Shown here: positions 40,448-49,034 of the stretch, piece after piece
Layout: each line of letters opens with the position of its first letter
Numbering within the stretch: the stretch's first letter is position 1
Source: CAUZIR01 sp034421295
GTDB lineage: Bacteria; Chloroflexota; Dehalococcoidia; Lucifugimonadales; UBA2962
Length of the DNA stretch: 64,000 bases
NCBI GenBank assembly: GCA_034421295.1
Contig: DAOUKM010000019.1
Location: forward strand, 248,001 to 312,000
Direction: 5' to 3'
Notes under the pieces: generated by a model
What the model saw: the letters and a program-made list of their open reading frames with translations, nothing else
Database searches by the model: none
What the model was told of the DNA's origin: nothing
Translations under genes and position numbers: made by a program

Positions 40448-42250
40448 ATGGATACTGTCCTCAGGATAACGCGCGCCTTGCTGCGCTACCGCAAGCTGGT
40501 TGCTGCGGTCTATCTGGCCACTCTGGCGGCAACCGCTGCGCAGTTGCTCCTGCCACGCTTTCTCGGAGGCGCGGTCGATCGCCTCTCGGATGCTGTTGCG
40601 GGCAAGGGGCTGGATGAGGGTGCCATACTTGTCATCGCCATCTGGCTGGTGGTCCTGAGCGTCCTCCGCGGAACCTTCTCATACGTGCAGACCTATCTGG
40701 GTGAGGCCGTATCCCAGAACGTTGCCTACGATCTGCGCAACTCCTTCTACCGCCAGGTCCAAGACCAGAGCTTCTCCTTCCACGACCGCCATCACACTGG
40801 CAATCTGATGTCCCGGGCGGTCAACGATGTGGAGAACATCCGCCTCTTTATCTTCATGGGCTTGCTCAGAGCGCCGTTCTACCTCATCCAGTTCGTGGCC
40901 GTGGCCGTCATCCTGCTCGTGCTCGACTGGCGTCTCGGCCTACTGAGTGTCCTCCTAATGCCTCTCGTCGTATCCCTCTCACTGGGTGTGAGGTCCAAGA
41001 TGCGGGACCTGTGGCAGCGCATACAGGAGCACATGGCGGACCTGAGTACCGTCTTACAGGAGAACCTGACCGGGGTGAGGGTGGTGCGTGCCTTTGGAGC
41101 CGAGCGCCACGAGGAGGCCAGGTTCGACCTGGTCAACCAAAAGGTTGCGCGGGACAACGTTCGAGCGACCGCCCTAAGGACCCGGAGCATCTCTCTTACC
41201 GTCTTCGGCTTCATGATGACCATGGTGGCGATCATCGGGTTCGGAGGCTACCTGGTGGTCCGGGGCGACATCAGCCCGGGTGAGCTGGCGCAGTTCATCT
41301 TTTTCATGCAGACGATGATGATGCCGGTACGCATGGTGGGCTGGATAATCAATACCGCTGCCCGGGGCATTGCTGCAGGCCAAAGGATGTTCGAGATCCT
41401 GGATGGTCGGCCTGCCGTAGTCGACCGGGCCGGTGCCGTCGACCTCGGGAGGGCGAAGGGCCTGGTGCGCTTCGAGGGCGTTAGCTTCGGCTACGAGGCG
41501 GATAGACCGGTTCTGAACGCCATAGACCTTGAGGTGGAGCCGGGGCAGGTGGTGGCCATCATGGGCGCTCCCGGTTCCGGAAAGAGCACCTTGGTCAGCT
41601 TGCTTCCACGCTTTTACGATGTCTCTTCAGGGCGCATCACCATCGACGGCACGGATGTGCGGAATGTAGCGATAAGCTCGTTGCGGTCCAACATAGGCAT
41701 CGTCCAGCAGGACGTGTTCCTCTTCTCAGGGTCCTTGGGCGAGAACATAGCCTACGGGCACGTGGGCGCGACCCCGGAGGAGCTTTCTCGTGTGGTCGAG
41801 TTGGCGATGCTTGCCGATTTCGTGGACAGCCTGGAGGCCGGGCTGGACACTCAGGTGGCCGAGCGGGGAGCGTCGCTGTCCGGTGGTCAACGCCAGCGGG
41901 TGGCCATCGCCAGAACGCTTCTGCTCAACCCGCCCCTGCTGATACTGGATGACTCGACGTCGAGTGTGGATGCCGATACCGAGCATCAACTGCGCCGCGC
42001 TCTGGAGACGGTCATGAGGGGGAGAACGACCTTTGTGACTGCCCATCGCCTTAGCACGGTGGAGCGGGCGGACCTGGTAGTGGTGCTGGACGGTGGACGA
42101 ATCGTGGAGCTTGGCACGCATGGCGAGCTGCTGGAGTCCGGCGGGATCTACCGGCGGTTGTTCGATCTCCACCTTCGGCCCCACGACGAGGCGAGTTGGC
42201 GGGGTTCTTTGGCCAACCCGCATCCGGGTTACGGGAGCGCTCGGACATGA
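40448..42250 (+). CDS. ABC exporter half-transporter 1 (degenerate ATP site)
   Basis: 600-residue type IV ABC exporter subunit: six-helix membrane domain (about 1-310) and ATPase domain. Walker A is GAPGSGKSTL, signature SLSGGQRQR, H-loop TAHRLST. Walker B ends ILDDSTSSVD, so the catalytic Glu is Asp. That, with the changed signature of the next gene, is the pattern of heterodimeric exporters such as TM287/288 and BmrCD, where one of the two ATP sites is inactive. Its stop overlaps the next start (ATGA). Substrate unknown; drugs, lipids or peptides are usual. Confidence 0.92.
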   Translation: MDTVLRITRALLRYRKLVAAVYLATLAATAAQLLLPRFLGGAVDRLSDAVAGKGLDEGAILVIAIWLVVLSVLRGTFSYVQTYLGEAVSQNVAYDLRNSFYRQVQDQSFSFHDRHHTGNLMSRAVNDVENIRLFIFMGLLRAPFYLIQFVAVAVILLVLDWRLGLLSVLLMPLVVSLSLGVRSKMRDLWQRIQEHMADLSTVLQENLTGVRVVRAFGAERHEEARFDLVNQKVARDNVRATALRTRSISLTVFGFMMTMVAIIGFGGYLVVRGDISPGELAQFIFFMQTMMMPVRMVGWIINTAARGIAAGQRMFEILDGRPAVVDRAGAVDLGRAKGLVRFEGVSFGYEADRPVLNAIDLEVEPGQVVAIMGAPGSGKSTLVSLLPRFYDVSSGRITIDGTDVRNVAISSLRSNIGIVQQDVFLFSGSLGENIAYGHVGATPEELSRVVELAMLADFVDSLEAGLDTQVAERGASLSGGQRQRVAIARTLLLNPPLLILDDSTSSVDADTEHQLRRALETVMRGRTTFVTAHRLSTVERADLVVVLDGGRIVELGTHGELLESGGIYRRLFDLHLRPHDEASWRGSLANPHPGYGSART

Positions 42251-44052
42251 TGGCAGGGTGGATGCTGGGCGGCTCTACAGGTGCTCAGGGCGATGAGGAG
42301 GTCTTCGGAAGCGTCTATGACCAGCGTGTGGTGTCACGCATGCTGGGCTACGTAAAGCCCTACAGGCGAGAGTTAGCGATTGCTATCGTGGCGATGCTGG
42401 CCTTCACGGCGTCGCTGGCCGCAGTCCCCTGGGTCATCAAGGTAGCGATTGATGACTTCATAGCAAAGGGCGATCTGGGCGGTCTGTGGTGGGTGGTGGC
42501 AGTGTTCGTCGGCCTGGCGTCGATCAACTGGGGCGCGAACTACCTGCAGCAAACGGCGATGGAGCGGGTGGGACAAGGACTCCTGCGCGCCCTGCGCAGG
42601 GACATGTTCGTCCACCTTCAGCGCCAATCGGTCGCTTTCTTCAACCGCACCGAGGCGGGAAGGCTGATCTCTCGGGTCATCGGCGATGTTGGCCAGATGC
42701 AGGAGTTGACCTCCATAGTCGTGATGACACTGGGAGACCTTGTGAGCCTGGTGTTCATAATCGGCGCCGTGCTCGCCCTCGACGTGCGGCTCGGACTGAT
42801 CTCGATGGCTACTCTCCCGGTTCTTGTACTGGTGGTCGCGTTCTGGCAGCCGTTTGCCAAGCGCGAGTTCCTCAGGGTCCGCCATGCGATCTCGGTCGTA
42901 AACGCCGACCTGAACGAGAATCTGGCCGGCGTGCGTGTTGTGCAGTCTATGAATCGGCAGTCCGTCAATCTCGACCGCTTCGAGAGGAAGAACCGACACC
43001 ATCTGGACGCTAACAAGGTCGCAAGCAGGTGGTCCGCGGGTCTCCTACCTTCCGTCGACGCATTGACCGGCGTCGCGATAGGCCTGGTGGTCTTTTTCGG
43101 AAGCCGTATGGTTTCCGGCGGGGCCATAGAGGTCGGCGCGCTTATCGCATACGTCCTCTACATCCAGCGCTTCTTCGATCCAGTTCGAAGTCTCACTATG
43201 CAGTACACGCAGCTGCAGCGCTCAATGACCTCCGGCGCTCGCATCTTCGACCTTCTAGACGCGCGGCCTGAGGTCGTAGATGCTCCCGGCGCCCCCGACC
43301 TTGGTGAAATGAAGGGAAGGGTGGAATTCAGGGGAGTGAGCTTTTCCTACGAGTCCGGCACAGACGTACTTGACCGGGTCAGTTTCATCGCAGAGCCGGG
43401 CGAGGCCGTGGCGATCGTTGGGCCCTCCGGTGCCGGGAAGACCACCTTGGTGTCGCTGCTCGCCCGGTTTGCCGACGTTGACAGAGGAAGGGGAGTCATA
43501 GAGGTCGACGGTCGGGATCTTAGGGAGGTAACGCGCCTGTCAATCGTTTCCCAGATGAGCATGGTGCTGCAGGAACCCTTCCTGTTCTCAGGTACCGTCC
43601 GAGAGAACATCAAGTTCAGCCGCCCCGGCATCACTGATGAGCGCATGATCGAATCGGCCAGGGCGGTCGGCGCCCACGAGTTCATATCGGCCCTGCCGGA
43701 CGGGTACGATACCCGGATTGCCGAGCTGGGCATGAACCTGAGCCTGGGTCAGCGACAGCTCATTAGCTTCGCCCGCGCCCTTGTCGCCGATCCCCGCATC
43801 CTCGTTCTGGACGAGGCGACGGCGTCGGTTGATAGCGAGACTGAGGTGCAGATACAGAACGCGCTCAGTGTCCTGCTGAAGGGTCGCACCGCCATCTTGA
43901 TCGCCCACCGCCTCTCCACCATCAGGCATGCCGGGCGCATATTGGTCATGGACAAGGGAAGGATTGTAGAGGAGGGGGACCATTACCAATTGATGGAATC
44001 CGGGGGCCTTTACGCGCGCCTATATCGCCTAAACCAGATCAGGGCCAGCTAG
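42247..44052 (+). CDS. ABC exporter half-transporter 2
   Basis: 601-residue partner of the previous protein; ATG 42247 overlaps the preceding TGA, and the longer upstream frame is not needed. Six-helix domain (about 35-330), Walker A GPSGAGKTTL, Walker B LVLDEATASVD with intact catalytic Glu, H-loop IAHRLST. The signature is NLSLGQRQ rather than LSGGQ, which completes the one-sided degenerate ATP site when paired with subunit 1. Coupled translation supports a fixed 1:1 heterodimer. Confidence 0.92.
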   Translation: MMAGWMLGGSTGAQGDEEVFGSVYDQRVVSRMLGYVKPYRRELAIAIVAMLAFTASLAAVPWVIKVAIDDFIAKGDLGGLWWVVAVFVGLASINWGANYLQQTAMERVGQGLLRALRRDMFVHLQRQSVAFFNRTEAGRLISRVIGDVGQMQELTSIVVMTLGDLVSLVFIIGAVLALDVRLGLISMATLPVLVLVVAFWQPFAKREFLRVRHAISVVNADLNENLAGVRVVQSMNRQSVNLDRFERKNRHHLDANKVASRWSAGLLPSVDALTGVAIGLVVFFGSRMVSGGAIEVGALIAYVLYIQRFFDPVRSLTMQYTQLQRSMTSGARIFDLLDARPEVVDAPGAPDLGEMKGRVEFRGVSFSYESGTDVLDRVSFIAEPGEAVAIVGPSGAGKTTLVSLLARFADVDRGRGVIEVDGRDLREVTRLSIVSQMSMVLQEPFLFSGTVRENIKFSRPGITDERMIESARAVGAHEFISALPDGYDTRIAELGMNLSLGQRQLISFARALVADPRILVLDEATASVDSETEVQIQNALSVLLKGRTAILIAHRLSTIRHAGRILVMDKGRIVEEGDHYQLMESGGLYARLYRLNQIRAS

Positions 44053-44077
44053 GATCGCTGCGCGGGGATTCGACCGG

Positions 44078-44107
44078 GGACGGGCCCGTCCGGGCCGGTG
44101 CTATAAT
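44078..44107 (+). promoter_or_regulatory. 14-bp palindrome plus TATAAT box before the HemL-like gene
   Basis: GGACGGGCCCGTCC (44078-44091) is a perfect palindrome at the place where a -35 element would be, 10 bp ahead of TATAAT (44102-44107). The -10 is followed by CCCGGCCAC, like other promoters here. The start codon is 28 nt downstream. The palindrome could bind a dimeric regulator. Confidence 0.5.
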
Positions 44108-44135
44108 CCCGGCCACGAAAGCGAGGAGACGCCTG

Positions 44136-45422
44136 ATGAGCACCATTACGGAGCGCTTTTTCGAGCTCCATCCCAAGTCCGCCGCCCTAGCTGACCGCGG
44201 GCGACGACTCTTCCCGGATGGTGTAACCCACGATATACGCCGGTTTGATCCATTCACCATGTACATGGACCGCGGCGCTGGCCCGCGTAAGTGGGACATC
44301 GACGGCAATGAGTACATCGACTATCGGACGGGCCACGGATCGATGATTCTTGGTCAGGCCAATCCCCGCGTCGTTGAGGCCGTCTCAGCAGCGATTGCCA
44401 GGGGCACGCATCTGTCAGCCTCATCCGAGATGGAGGTCCGCTGGGCCGAGCTGGTGCATGAGCTGGTTCCCTCCGCCGAAAAGATGCGCTTCCACAGTTC
44501 CGGAACCGAGGCGGTCATGATGGCATTCCGCATGGCCCGCACCTATACGGGAAAAGAGAAGATCGTAAAGTTCAAGGACGCCTTCCATGGCTGGGCGGAC
44601 AATCCCTACGTCGGCACCGACACCGACCTGGGAGGAAACGGCATACCTCAGGGCGTGAGGGACACCATGATCCTTGTCGACTACGACCTGGATGAGGTGG
44701 AGGAGGCTCTCAAGTCCCACGATGATATAGCGGCCCTGATCTACCAGGGCAACATCGTGGTCAGGCCCGAATTCATCCAGGCCCTGCGAGAGTTGACGGC
44801 GCGCTACGGGGTTCTGTTCATTATTGACGAGGTCGTATCGGGCTTCCGCTGGTCGAAAGGTGGAAACCAGGGCCGCTATGGCGTGACGCCCGATCTGTCG
44901 ACCATGGCCAAGATCCTCGCAGGAGGTCTGCCCGGTGGGGCTGTGGCCGGCCGTGCAGAGGTAATCGACACCATCGGAAAGGGCAAGATCGCTCATCCCG
45001 GAACATTCAACGCGAACCCCCTTTCAGCCACCGCGGGTGCGACCGCGCTGCAGATCGTGCGCGATGAGCCTGTTCTCGAACGCGCTGACTCGATGGCCGA
45101 GCGGCTCAAGTCCGGTTTGAATGAGGTCCTGACCCGGAACGAGGTCCCGGGATTTGCCTACGGCGTCGCGTCAATCGTCAATACCGATCTGGGTGCCGAG
45201 CGCGATTTCGATCCGGTCTTTGGCGGGACGGGAGAGGCCGCCGGAAACCCGTATCCGGCAGGGGTGCGTGCGGTGCTCGATCAGGGGATGATCAACAACG
45301 GCATCTACTGCCAGACCTCCAGCTTCATACTGTCCGCAACCCATTCCGAACAGGATGTCGACCGGACGATAGATGCCTTCGAGACAACCCTGCGACAGGC
45401 TAGAGAGCAGGGCACCATTTAG
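44136..45422 (+). CDS. Class III aminotransferase, glutamate-1-semialdehyde aminomutase-like
   Basis: 428-residue fold-type I PLP enzyme of the GSA-aminomutase (HemL-like) branch. PLP lysine lies in MAKILAGGLPGGA, the PLP-phosphate Ser/Gly site in FHSSGTEAVMMA, and the ring-contacting Asp in FIIDEVVSGFR. The pattern matches HemL, but several regions diverge and no other haem genes are near, so it may be a catabolic omega- or beta-amino-acid transaminase or aminomutase. GAGGAG lies 8-9 nt before ATG. It has its own palindromic promoter. Confidence 0.85.
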   Translation: MSTITERFFELHPKSAALADRGRRLFPDGVTHDIRRFDPFTMYMDRGAGPRKWDIDGNEYIDYRTGHGSMILGQANPRVVEAVSAAIARGTHLSASSEMEVRWAELVHELVPSAEKMRFHSSGTEAVMMAFRMARTYTGKEKIVKFKDAFHGWADNPYVGTDTDLGGNGIPQGVRDTMILVDYDLDEVEEALKSHDDIAALIYQGNIVVRPEFIQALRELTARYGVLFIIDEVVSGFRWSKGGNQGRYGVTPDLSTMAKILAGGLPGGAVAGRAEVIDTIGKGKIAHPGTFNANPLSATAGATALQIVRDEPVLERADSMAERLKSGLNEVLTRNEVPGFAYGVASIVNTDLGAERDFDPVFGGTGEAAGNPYPAGVRAVLDQGMINNGIYCQTSSFILSATHSEQDVDRTIDAFETTLRQAREQGTI

Positions 45423-45468
45423 CCGGCCTGCCCTACCTGGTGCCCGACTCCGGTGGGTGAGTGACGGT

Positions 45469-45474
45469 TATAAT
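45469..45474 (+). promoter_or_regulatory. -10 box (TATAAT) before the acyl-CoA synthetase gene
   Basis: Consensus TATAAT followed by GACCGCCAC, 26 nt before the GTG start. No good -35. The downstream CCGCCAC recurs at other promoters of this window. Confidence 0.45.
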
Positions 45475-45500
45475 GACCGCCACTTAGCTGTGGATACTAG

Positions 45501-47114
45501 GTGACCGTGCCCTCCAGCGTCTCCTTCCATAACTTAAGCCCCGTGTCTTTCTTGGACAGGAGCGCCATGGTCTATCCGAACAAGACGGCCGTGGTATACA
45601 GGGATCTGCAGCTTACCTACGCGGAGTTCGACGAGCGTGTGAACCGTCTCGCCGGCGCGCTCAAGGAAGCCGGAGTGCGCAAGGGTGACCGGGTTGGCTT
45701 TCTGTGTCCTAACGTGCCTGCGATGCTCGAGGGCCACTACGGACCCATGCGGATCGGGGCCGTCCTGGTGGCGATCAATTTTCGCCTATCAGCTCGCGAG
45801 ATCACCTACATCCTGAACCACTCCGGATCTAAGGTTCTGGTGTTCGATTCGGAGTTTGCTCCAAAGGTCCGCCAGATGATGGACGACCTTGAGACGGTCA
45901 ACACCTTCGTCCAGGTGGTGGATGCCGTTGCCAGAGATGAGGGCATCCCCGGGCCGGAGTACGAGACCTTCCTGGCCTCGGCTCCGCCCGGAGTTCACCG
46001 GGAGGAGCTTGGCTCGGAACTGGACACGATAGCCATCAACTACACATCGGGCACTACGGGTCTGCCGAAGGGTGTTGAGTACCATGCCAGGGGCGCCTAC
46101 CTGAACGGACTCGGAGAGATCCTTGAAATAGGGATGAACTGGAGGGGCGTCTACCTTTGGACGCTGCCGATGTTCCACTGCAACGGCTGGTGTTTCACGT
46201 GGGGAGTCACCTCGGTCGGGGGAACCCACGTCTGCTTGAGGCGCATCGATCCTGTCGAGATCTTTGGGCTGATACGCGACGAGGGCATAACCCATATGTG
46301 CGCGGCTCCCACCGTCCTAACAAGCATGTACTCCTCTCAGGCCGCCGAAGGACAGGATCTGTCAGGCCTGACGATAATGACCGCCGGAGCTCCGCCCGCC
46401 CCTCAGGTAATCCGCAGCATGGAGGGGATGGGTGCATTCATTCACCACGCCTATGGCCTGACTGAGACCTACGGCCCGCACACCATTTGCGCGGTGCAGC
46501 CCGGGTGGGAATCGCTTCCGGTGGCCGAGCGCTCGCGGCTCAAGTCGCGCCAGGGAGTGCCCTACGTAGTCGCCCAGACCGGGCTACGGGTGGTCGACGA
46601 GCACATGGAGGACGTCCCCCGCGATGGCTTGACCATGGGAGAGGTGGTGATGCAGGGCAACAATGTTGCCACCGGCTACTTCGACAATCCCGAGGCTACA
46701 GCCGAGTCTTTCAGGGAGGGATGGTTCCATTCCGGCGACCTGGCCGTCTGGCACTCGGATGGTTACATCGAGCTTCAGGACCGCGCCAAGGACGTGATCA
46801 TCTCGGGCGGAGAGAACATATCCAGCCAGGAGGTGGAGAAGGTCTTGATGGAGCACCCGGGCGTGCTGGAGGTCTGCGTCGTCGGGGTGCCCGACGAAAA
46901 GTGGGGCGAAGTCCCCAAGGCCTTTGTGGTGCAGCGTATCGAAGGTGGCGTTTCTGGAGTCGAGCTGATCGAGTTTTGCAGGGAACGCATCGCCCACTTC
47001 AAGGCTCCCAAGTACGTCGAGTTCGGCGACCTGCCGAAGACGGCGACCGGCAAGATACAGAAATACGTCCTGCGGGAACGTGAATGGCAGGGAATTACCA
47101 AGCGGATTAACTGA
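45501..47114 (+). CDS. Acyl-CoA synthetase (AMP-forming)
   Basis: 537-residue ANL-superfamily ligase that activates a carboxylic acid as an adenylate and joins it to CoA. Motifs: P-loop YTSGTTGLPKG (about 175-185), YGLTETYGP, GDLAVWHSDGYIELQDRAKDV with the hinge, and C-terminal catalytic lysine in KTATGKIQKY. The best general match is the medium/long-chain fatty-acyl-CoA synthase group (DltE/FadD3-like). The start is GTG 45501; no Shine-Dalgarno is clear, and a second GTG follows two codons later. The substrate chain length cannot be set from sequence. Confidence 0.9.
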   Translation: MTVPSSVSFHNLSPVSFLDRSAMVYPNKTAVVYRDLQLTYAEFDERVNRLAGALKEAGVRKGDRVGFLCPNVPAMLEGHYGPMRIGAVLVAINFRLSAREITYILNHSGSKVLVFDSEFAPKVRQMMDDLETVNTFVQVVDAVARDEGIPGPEYETFLASAPPGVHREELGSELDTIAINYTSGTTGLPKGVEYHARGAYLNGLGEILEIGMNWRGVYLWTLPMFHCNGWCFTWGVTSVGGTHVCLRRIDPVEIFGLIRDEGITHMCAAPTVLTSMYSSQAAEGQDLSGLTIMTAGAPPAPQVIRSMEGMGAFIHHAYGLTETYGPHTICAVQPGWESLPVAERSRLKSRQGVPYVVAQTGLRVVDEHMEDVPRDGLTMGEVVMQGNNVATGYFDNPEATAESFREGWFHSGDLAVWHSDGYIELQDRAKDVIISGGENISSQEVEKVLMEHPGVLEVCVVGVPDEKWGEVPKAFVVQRIEGGVSGVELIEFCRERIAHFKAPKYVEFGDLPKTATGKIQKYVLREREWQGITKRIN

Positions 47115-47163
47115 CCGGCTTTAAGCTCCAGATGGACACCGCCGCCGGGACAGACCTGAGGCG

Positions 47164-47181
47164 CCGGCCAGCGCTGGCCGG
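47164..47181. other. 18-bp perfect palindrome between convergent genes
   Basis: CCGGCCAGCGCTGGCCGG lies in the 83-bp gap between the acyl-CoA synthetase and the zinc-ribbon gene, both reading toward it. As RNA it folds as a 7-bp stem with a GCGC loop in either direction. It has no T-run, so it may be a two-way terminator or RNA 3'-end protector. Confidence 0.5.
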
Positions 47182-47197
47182 GCAAACAGCGGCGCTG

Positions 47198-47632
47198 CTA
47201 CCTAAACAGATCCTTGATGCGATCGGTGAAGGATCTGCCTCCTCCCCGCCGTACCGTCCTGTCCCAGCCGACCTGGGCAGTCGCGGATCGATTCAGGTCT
47301 CGCACCCGCCTCTTCATCAGGTCCATGACCTGTTTGTCTTCTCCCGGGTCTAACCAGAATCCGTGCTGGTCCGGGCACTGGTCGATCGGGAGGTTGTATG
47401 CCCTGTAGTTGAAGGTTGACATTTGCTTACCGCATTTGACGCAGGAGATGTCGCTCTCACGCTCTGCGTAAATGCGAGTACCCTTGCGGTGACCGCTGTC
47501 GAAGGCCCTATCCTCCAGATCGTCGAGCTCGTGGTGGTCAAGCCACATGCCCTTGCAGGCCGGACACTCGTCCACCTCGATTCCCTTGTGGGTCCTGACC
47601 TGTAAAAGGGTGTTGTCTCGCGGGCAATTCAT
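47198..47632 (-). CDS. Zinc-ribbon protein (zf-TFIIB type)
   Basis: 144 residues with two zinc-binding units: MNCPRDNTLL...DECPACKGMWLD at 1-35 (CxxD/CxxC) and ISCVKCGKQM...DQCPDQHGFWLD at about 62-92. The GxWLD ending is the hallmark of the zf-TFIIB domain. The C-terminal third is basic (RRVRDLNRS, RRGGGRSF) and may bind nucleic acid. Function is unknown. A TAAAAT box (47651-47656, minus strand) lies 18 nt before the ATG. Confidence 0.85.
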   Translation of the reverse strand: MNCPRDNTLLQVRTHKGIEVDECPACKGMWLDHHELDDLEDRAFDSGHRKGTRIYAERESDISCVKCGKQMSTFNYRAYNLPIDQCPDQHGFWLDPGEDKQVMDLMKRRVRDLNRSATAQVGWDRTVRRGGGRSFTDRIKDLFR

Positions 47633-47650
47633 CGGGCCGACCGTAGCCTA

Positions 47651-47656
47651 ATTTTA
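47651..47656 (-). promoter_or_regulatory. -10-like TAAAAT box for the zinc-ribbon gene
   Basis: TAAAAT on the minus strand, 18 nt before the ATG. No -35 recognised. Confidence 0.35.
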
Positions 47657-47712
47657 CGTTGGCGTGGCCGCCGGCGCATAGCGGGAAAGGCTTCCAAGCC
47701 GAATCGAGCCGA

Positions 47713-49002
47713 CTAGAGGCCCCGCAGCCGAATCGCTTCCGACACGCGCGAGACGGCCAGGATGGTCGCCCCGGTACGCATGTCAGCCCCGTAGCTGTTG
47801 GCAGTATCCAGCACCTGGTCGAAAGCCCGCGTGAGTATTTGCTCCATCTTGAGGTTGACGTCTGCGAGTCCCCAAGCGTAACCCTGTATGTTCTGGACCC
47901 ACTCGAGGTAGGAGACCACTACCCCGCCGGCGTTCGCCAGGATATCCGGCACGATATGCACTCCCTTGTCGCGCAATATAGCCTCGGCGCCGCCGGTCGT
48001 CGGACCATTGGCGCCCTCCACTATCATCCCGGCCGTGATGGCGCCGGCGTTGCCCTCGTCGATTTGCCGCTCCTTGGCCGCTGGAACCAGGATGTCCATC
48101 TGTACCCCGAGGAGGTCTTTGGGGTCGATCTCCTCGGCAAGCGTGTAGCCTGCGAAAGAGCCATTTTCTCGCTTGTGCCGAAGCAGGTCCGACGGGTCGA
48201 TGCCGCAGGCCGAGTGCACGGCGCCGGTGCTGTCGGCCGCGGTGACCAGGCGCGCCCCCTCCAGACTCAGCAGATGGGCGGCCCAGTACCCGACCTTGCC
48301 ATAGCCGATCACCCCTACGCGCGCGCCCTCTAGGCCCATGTCCAGGAAGGCTCTGGCTCGTTTAGTCGCCACCATGACGCCCCTCCCGGTGGCTTCGGCT
48401 CTCGCCGGGGACCCCCCAAGATCGACCGGCTTACCGGTAACCGCGGCGTACTGGGGCGCGCCTCCCGCGCTCAGCGCATCCATGAACCAGGCCATGGTCT
48501 GCTCCGTCGTGTTGACGTCGGGTGCGGGAATGTCAACCTGGGGTCCGATGATTGGTGCCAGCTCCTGTGCGAACCGCCTGGTGAGCCTTTCGATCTCTGT
48601 CTCGGACATCGTCCCTGGGTCGCATGCCACACCGCCCTTGCTGCCGCCGAAGGGTATTCCGGTGATTGCACCTTTCCAGGTCATCCACATCGCCAGTGCT
48701 CGGATCTCGTCAAGGGAGACGTCGGGGTGATAACGCATCCCGCCCTTTCCCGGTCCGCGGTGCAAGCTGTGCTGAACCCTGTGACCGGTGAACACCCTGA
48801 CGCCGCCGTCATCCATTCTCACGGGCACCGCCACGGTCAACTCGCGCTTGGGACTGCGCAGCTGCGCATGAATGTCGTCCTCCAGTCCGAGGCGGTCAGC
48901 AGCATCGTCGAGCTGGTCCAGGGCACGCCTGTAGACCGGCTCGTGAACCTGTTGCGCCCGTTGCCTGGACCCGGTCATTGCTTGCGTGTCCTTCTCTGCC
49001 AC
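47713..49002 (-). CDS. gdhA: Glutamate dehydrogenase (Glu/Leu/Phe/Val family)
   Basis: 429-residue amino-acid dehydrogenase that interconverts glutamate and 2-oxoglutarate with NAD(P). N-terminal domain: GKGGMRYHPDVSLDE (substrate Lys), WMTWKGAITGIPFGGSKGG (catalytic Lys); dinucleotide fold GVIGYGKVG (about residues 235-245), with the following acidic or neutral segment not clearly assigning NAD or NADP. Length fits the hexameric 420-450 class. Start GTG 49002; an internal ATG 24 nt in (MTGSRQR) preceded by GAAGGA is an equal alternative. It gives the nitrogen sink for the many transaminases in the window. Confidence 0.9.
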   Translation of the reverse strand: MAEKDTQAMTGSRQRAQQVHEPVYRRALDQLDDAADRLGLEDDIHAQLRSPKRELTVAVPVRMDDGGVRVFTGHRVQHSLHRGPGKGGMRYHPDVSLDEIRALAMWMTWKGAITGIPFGGSKGGVACDPGTMSETEIERLTRRFAQELAPIIGPQVDIPAPDVNTTEQTMAWFMDALSAGGAPQYAAVTGKPVDLGGSPARAEATGRGVMVATKRARAFLDMGLEGARVGVIGYGKVGYWAAHLLSLEGARLVTAADSTGAVHSACGIDPSDLLRHKRENGSFAGYTLAEEIDPKDLLGVQMDILVPAAKERQIDEGNAGAITAGMIVEGANGPTTGGAEAILRDKGVHIVPDILANAGGVVVSYLEWVQNIQGYAWGLADVNLKMEQILTRAFDQVLDTANSYGADMRTGATILAVSRVSEAIRLRGL

Positions 49003-49034
49003 TTATCGCTCCGACCTGTCCTCAAACCCTGGTT

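Noticed and set aside
47164..47181. 18-bp palindrome as a site-specific recombination or attachment site
   Set aside because: No integrase, repeats or foreign genes nearby; position between convergent genes fits a 3'-end hairpin better.
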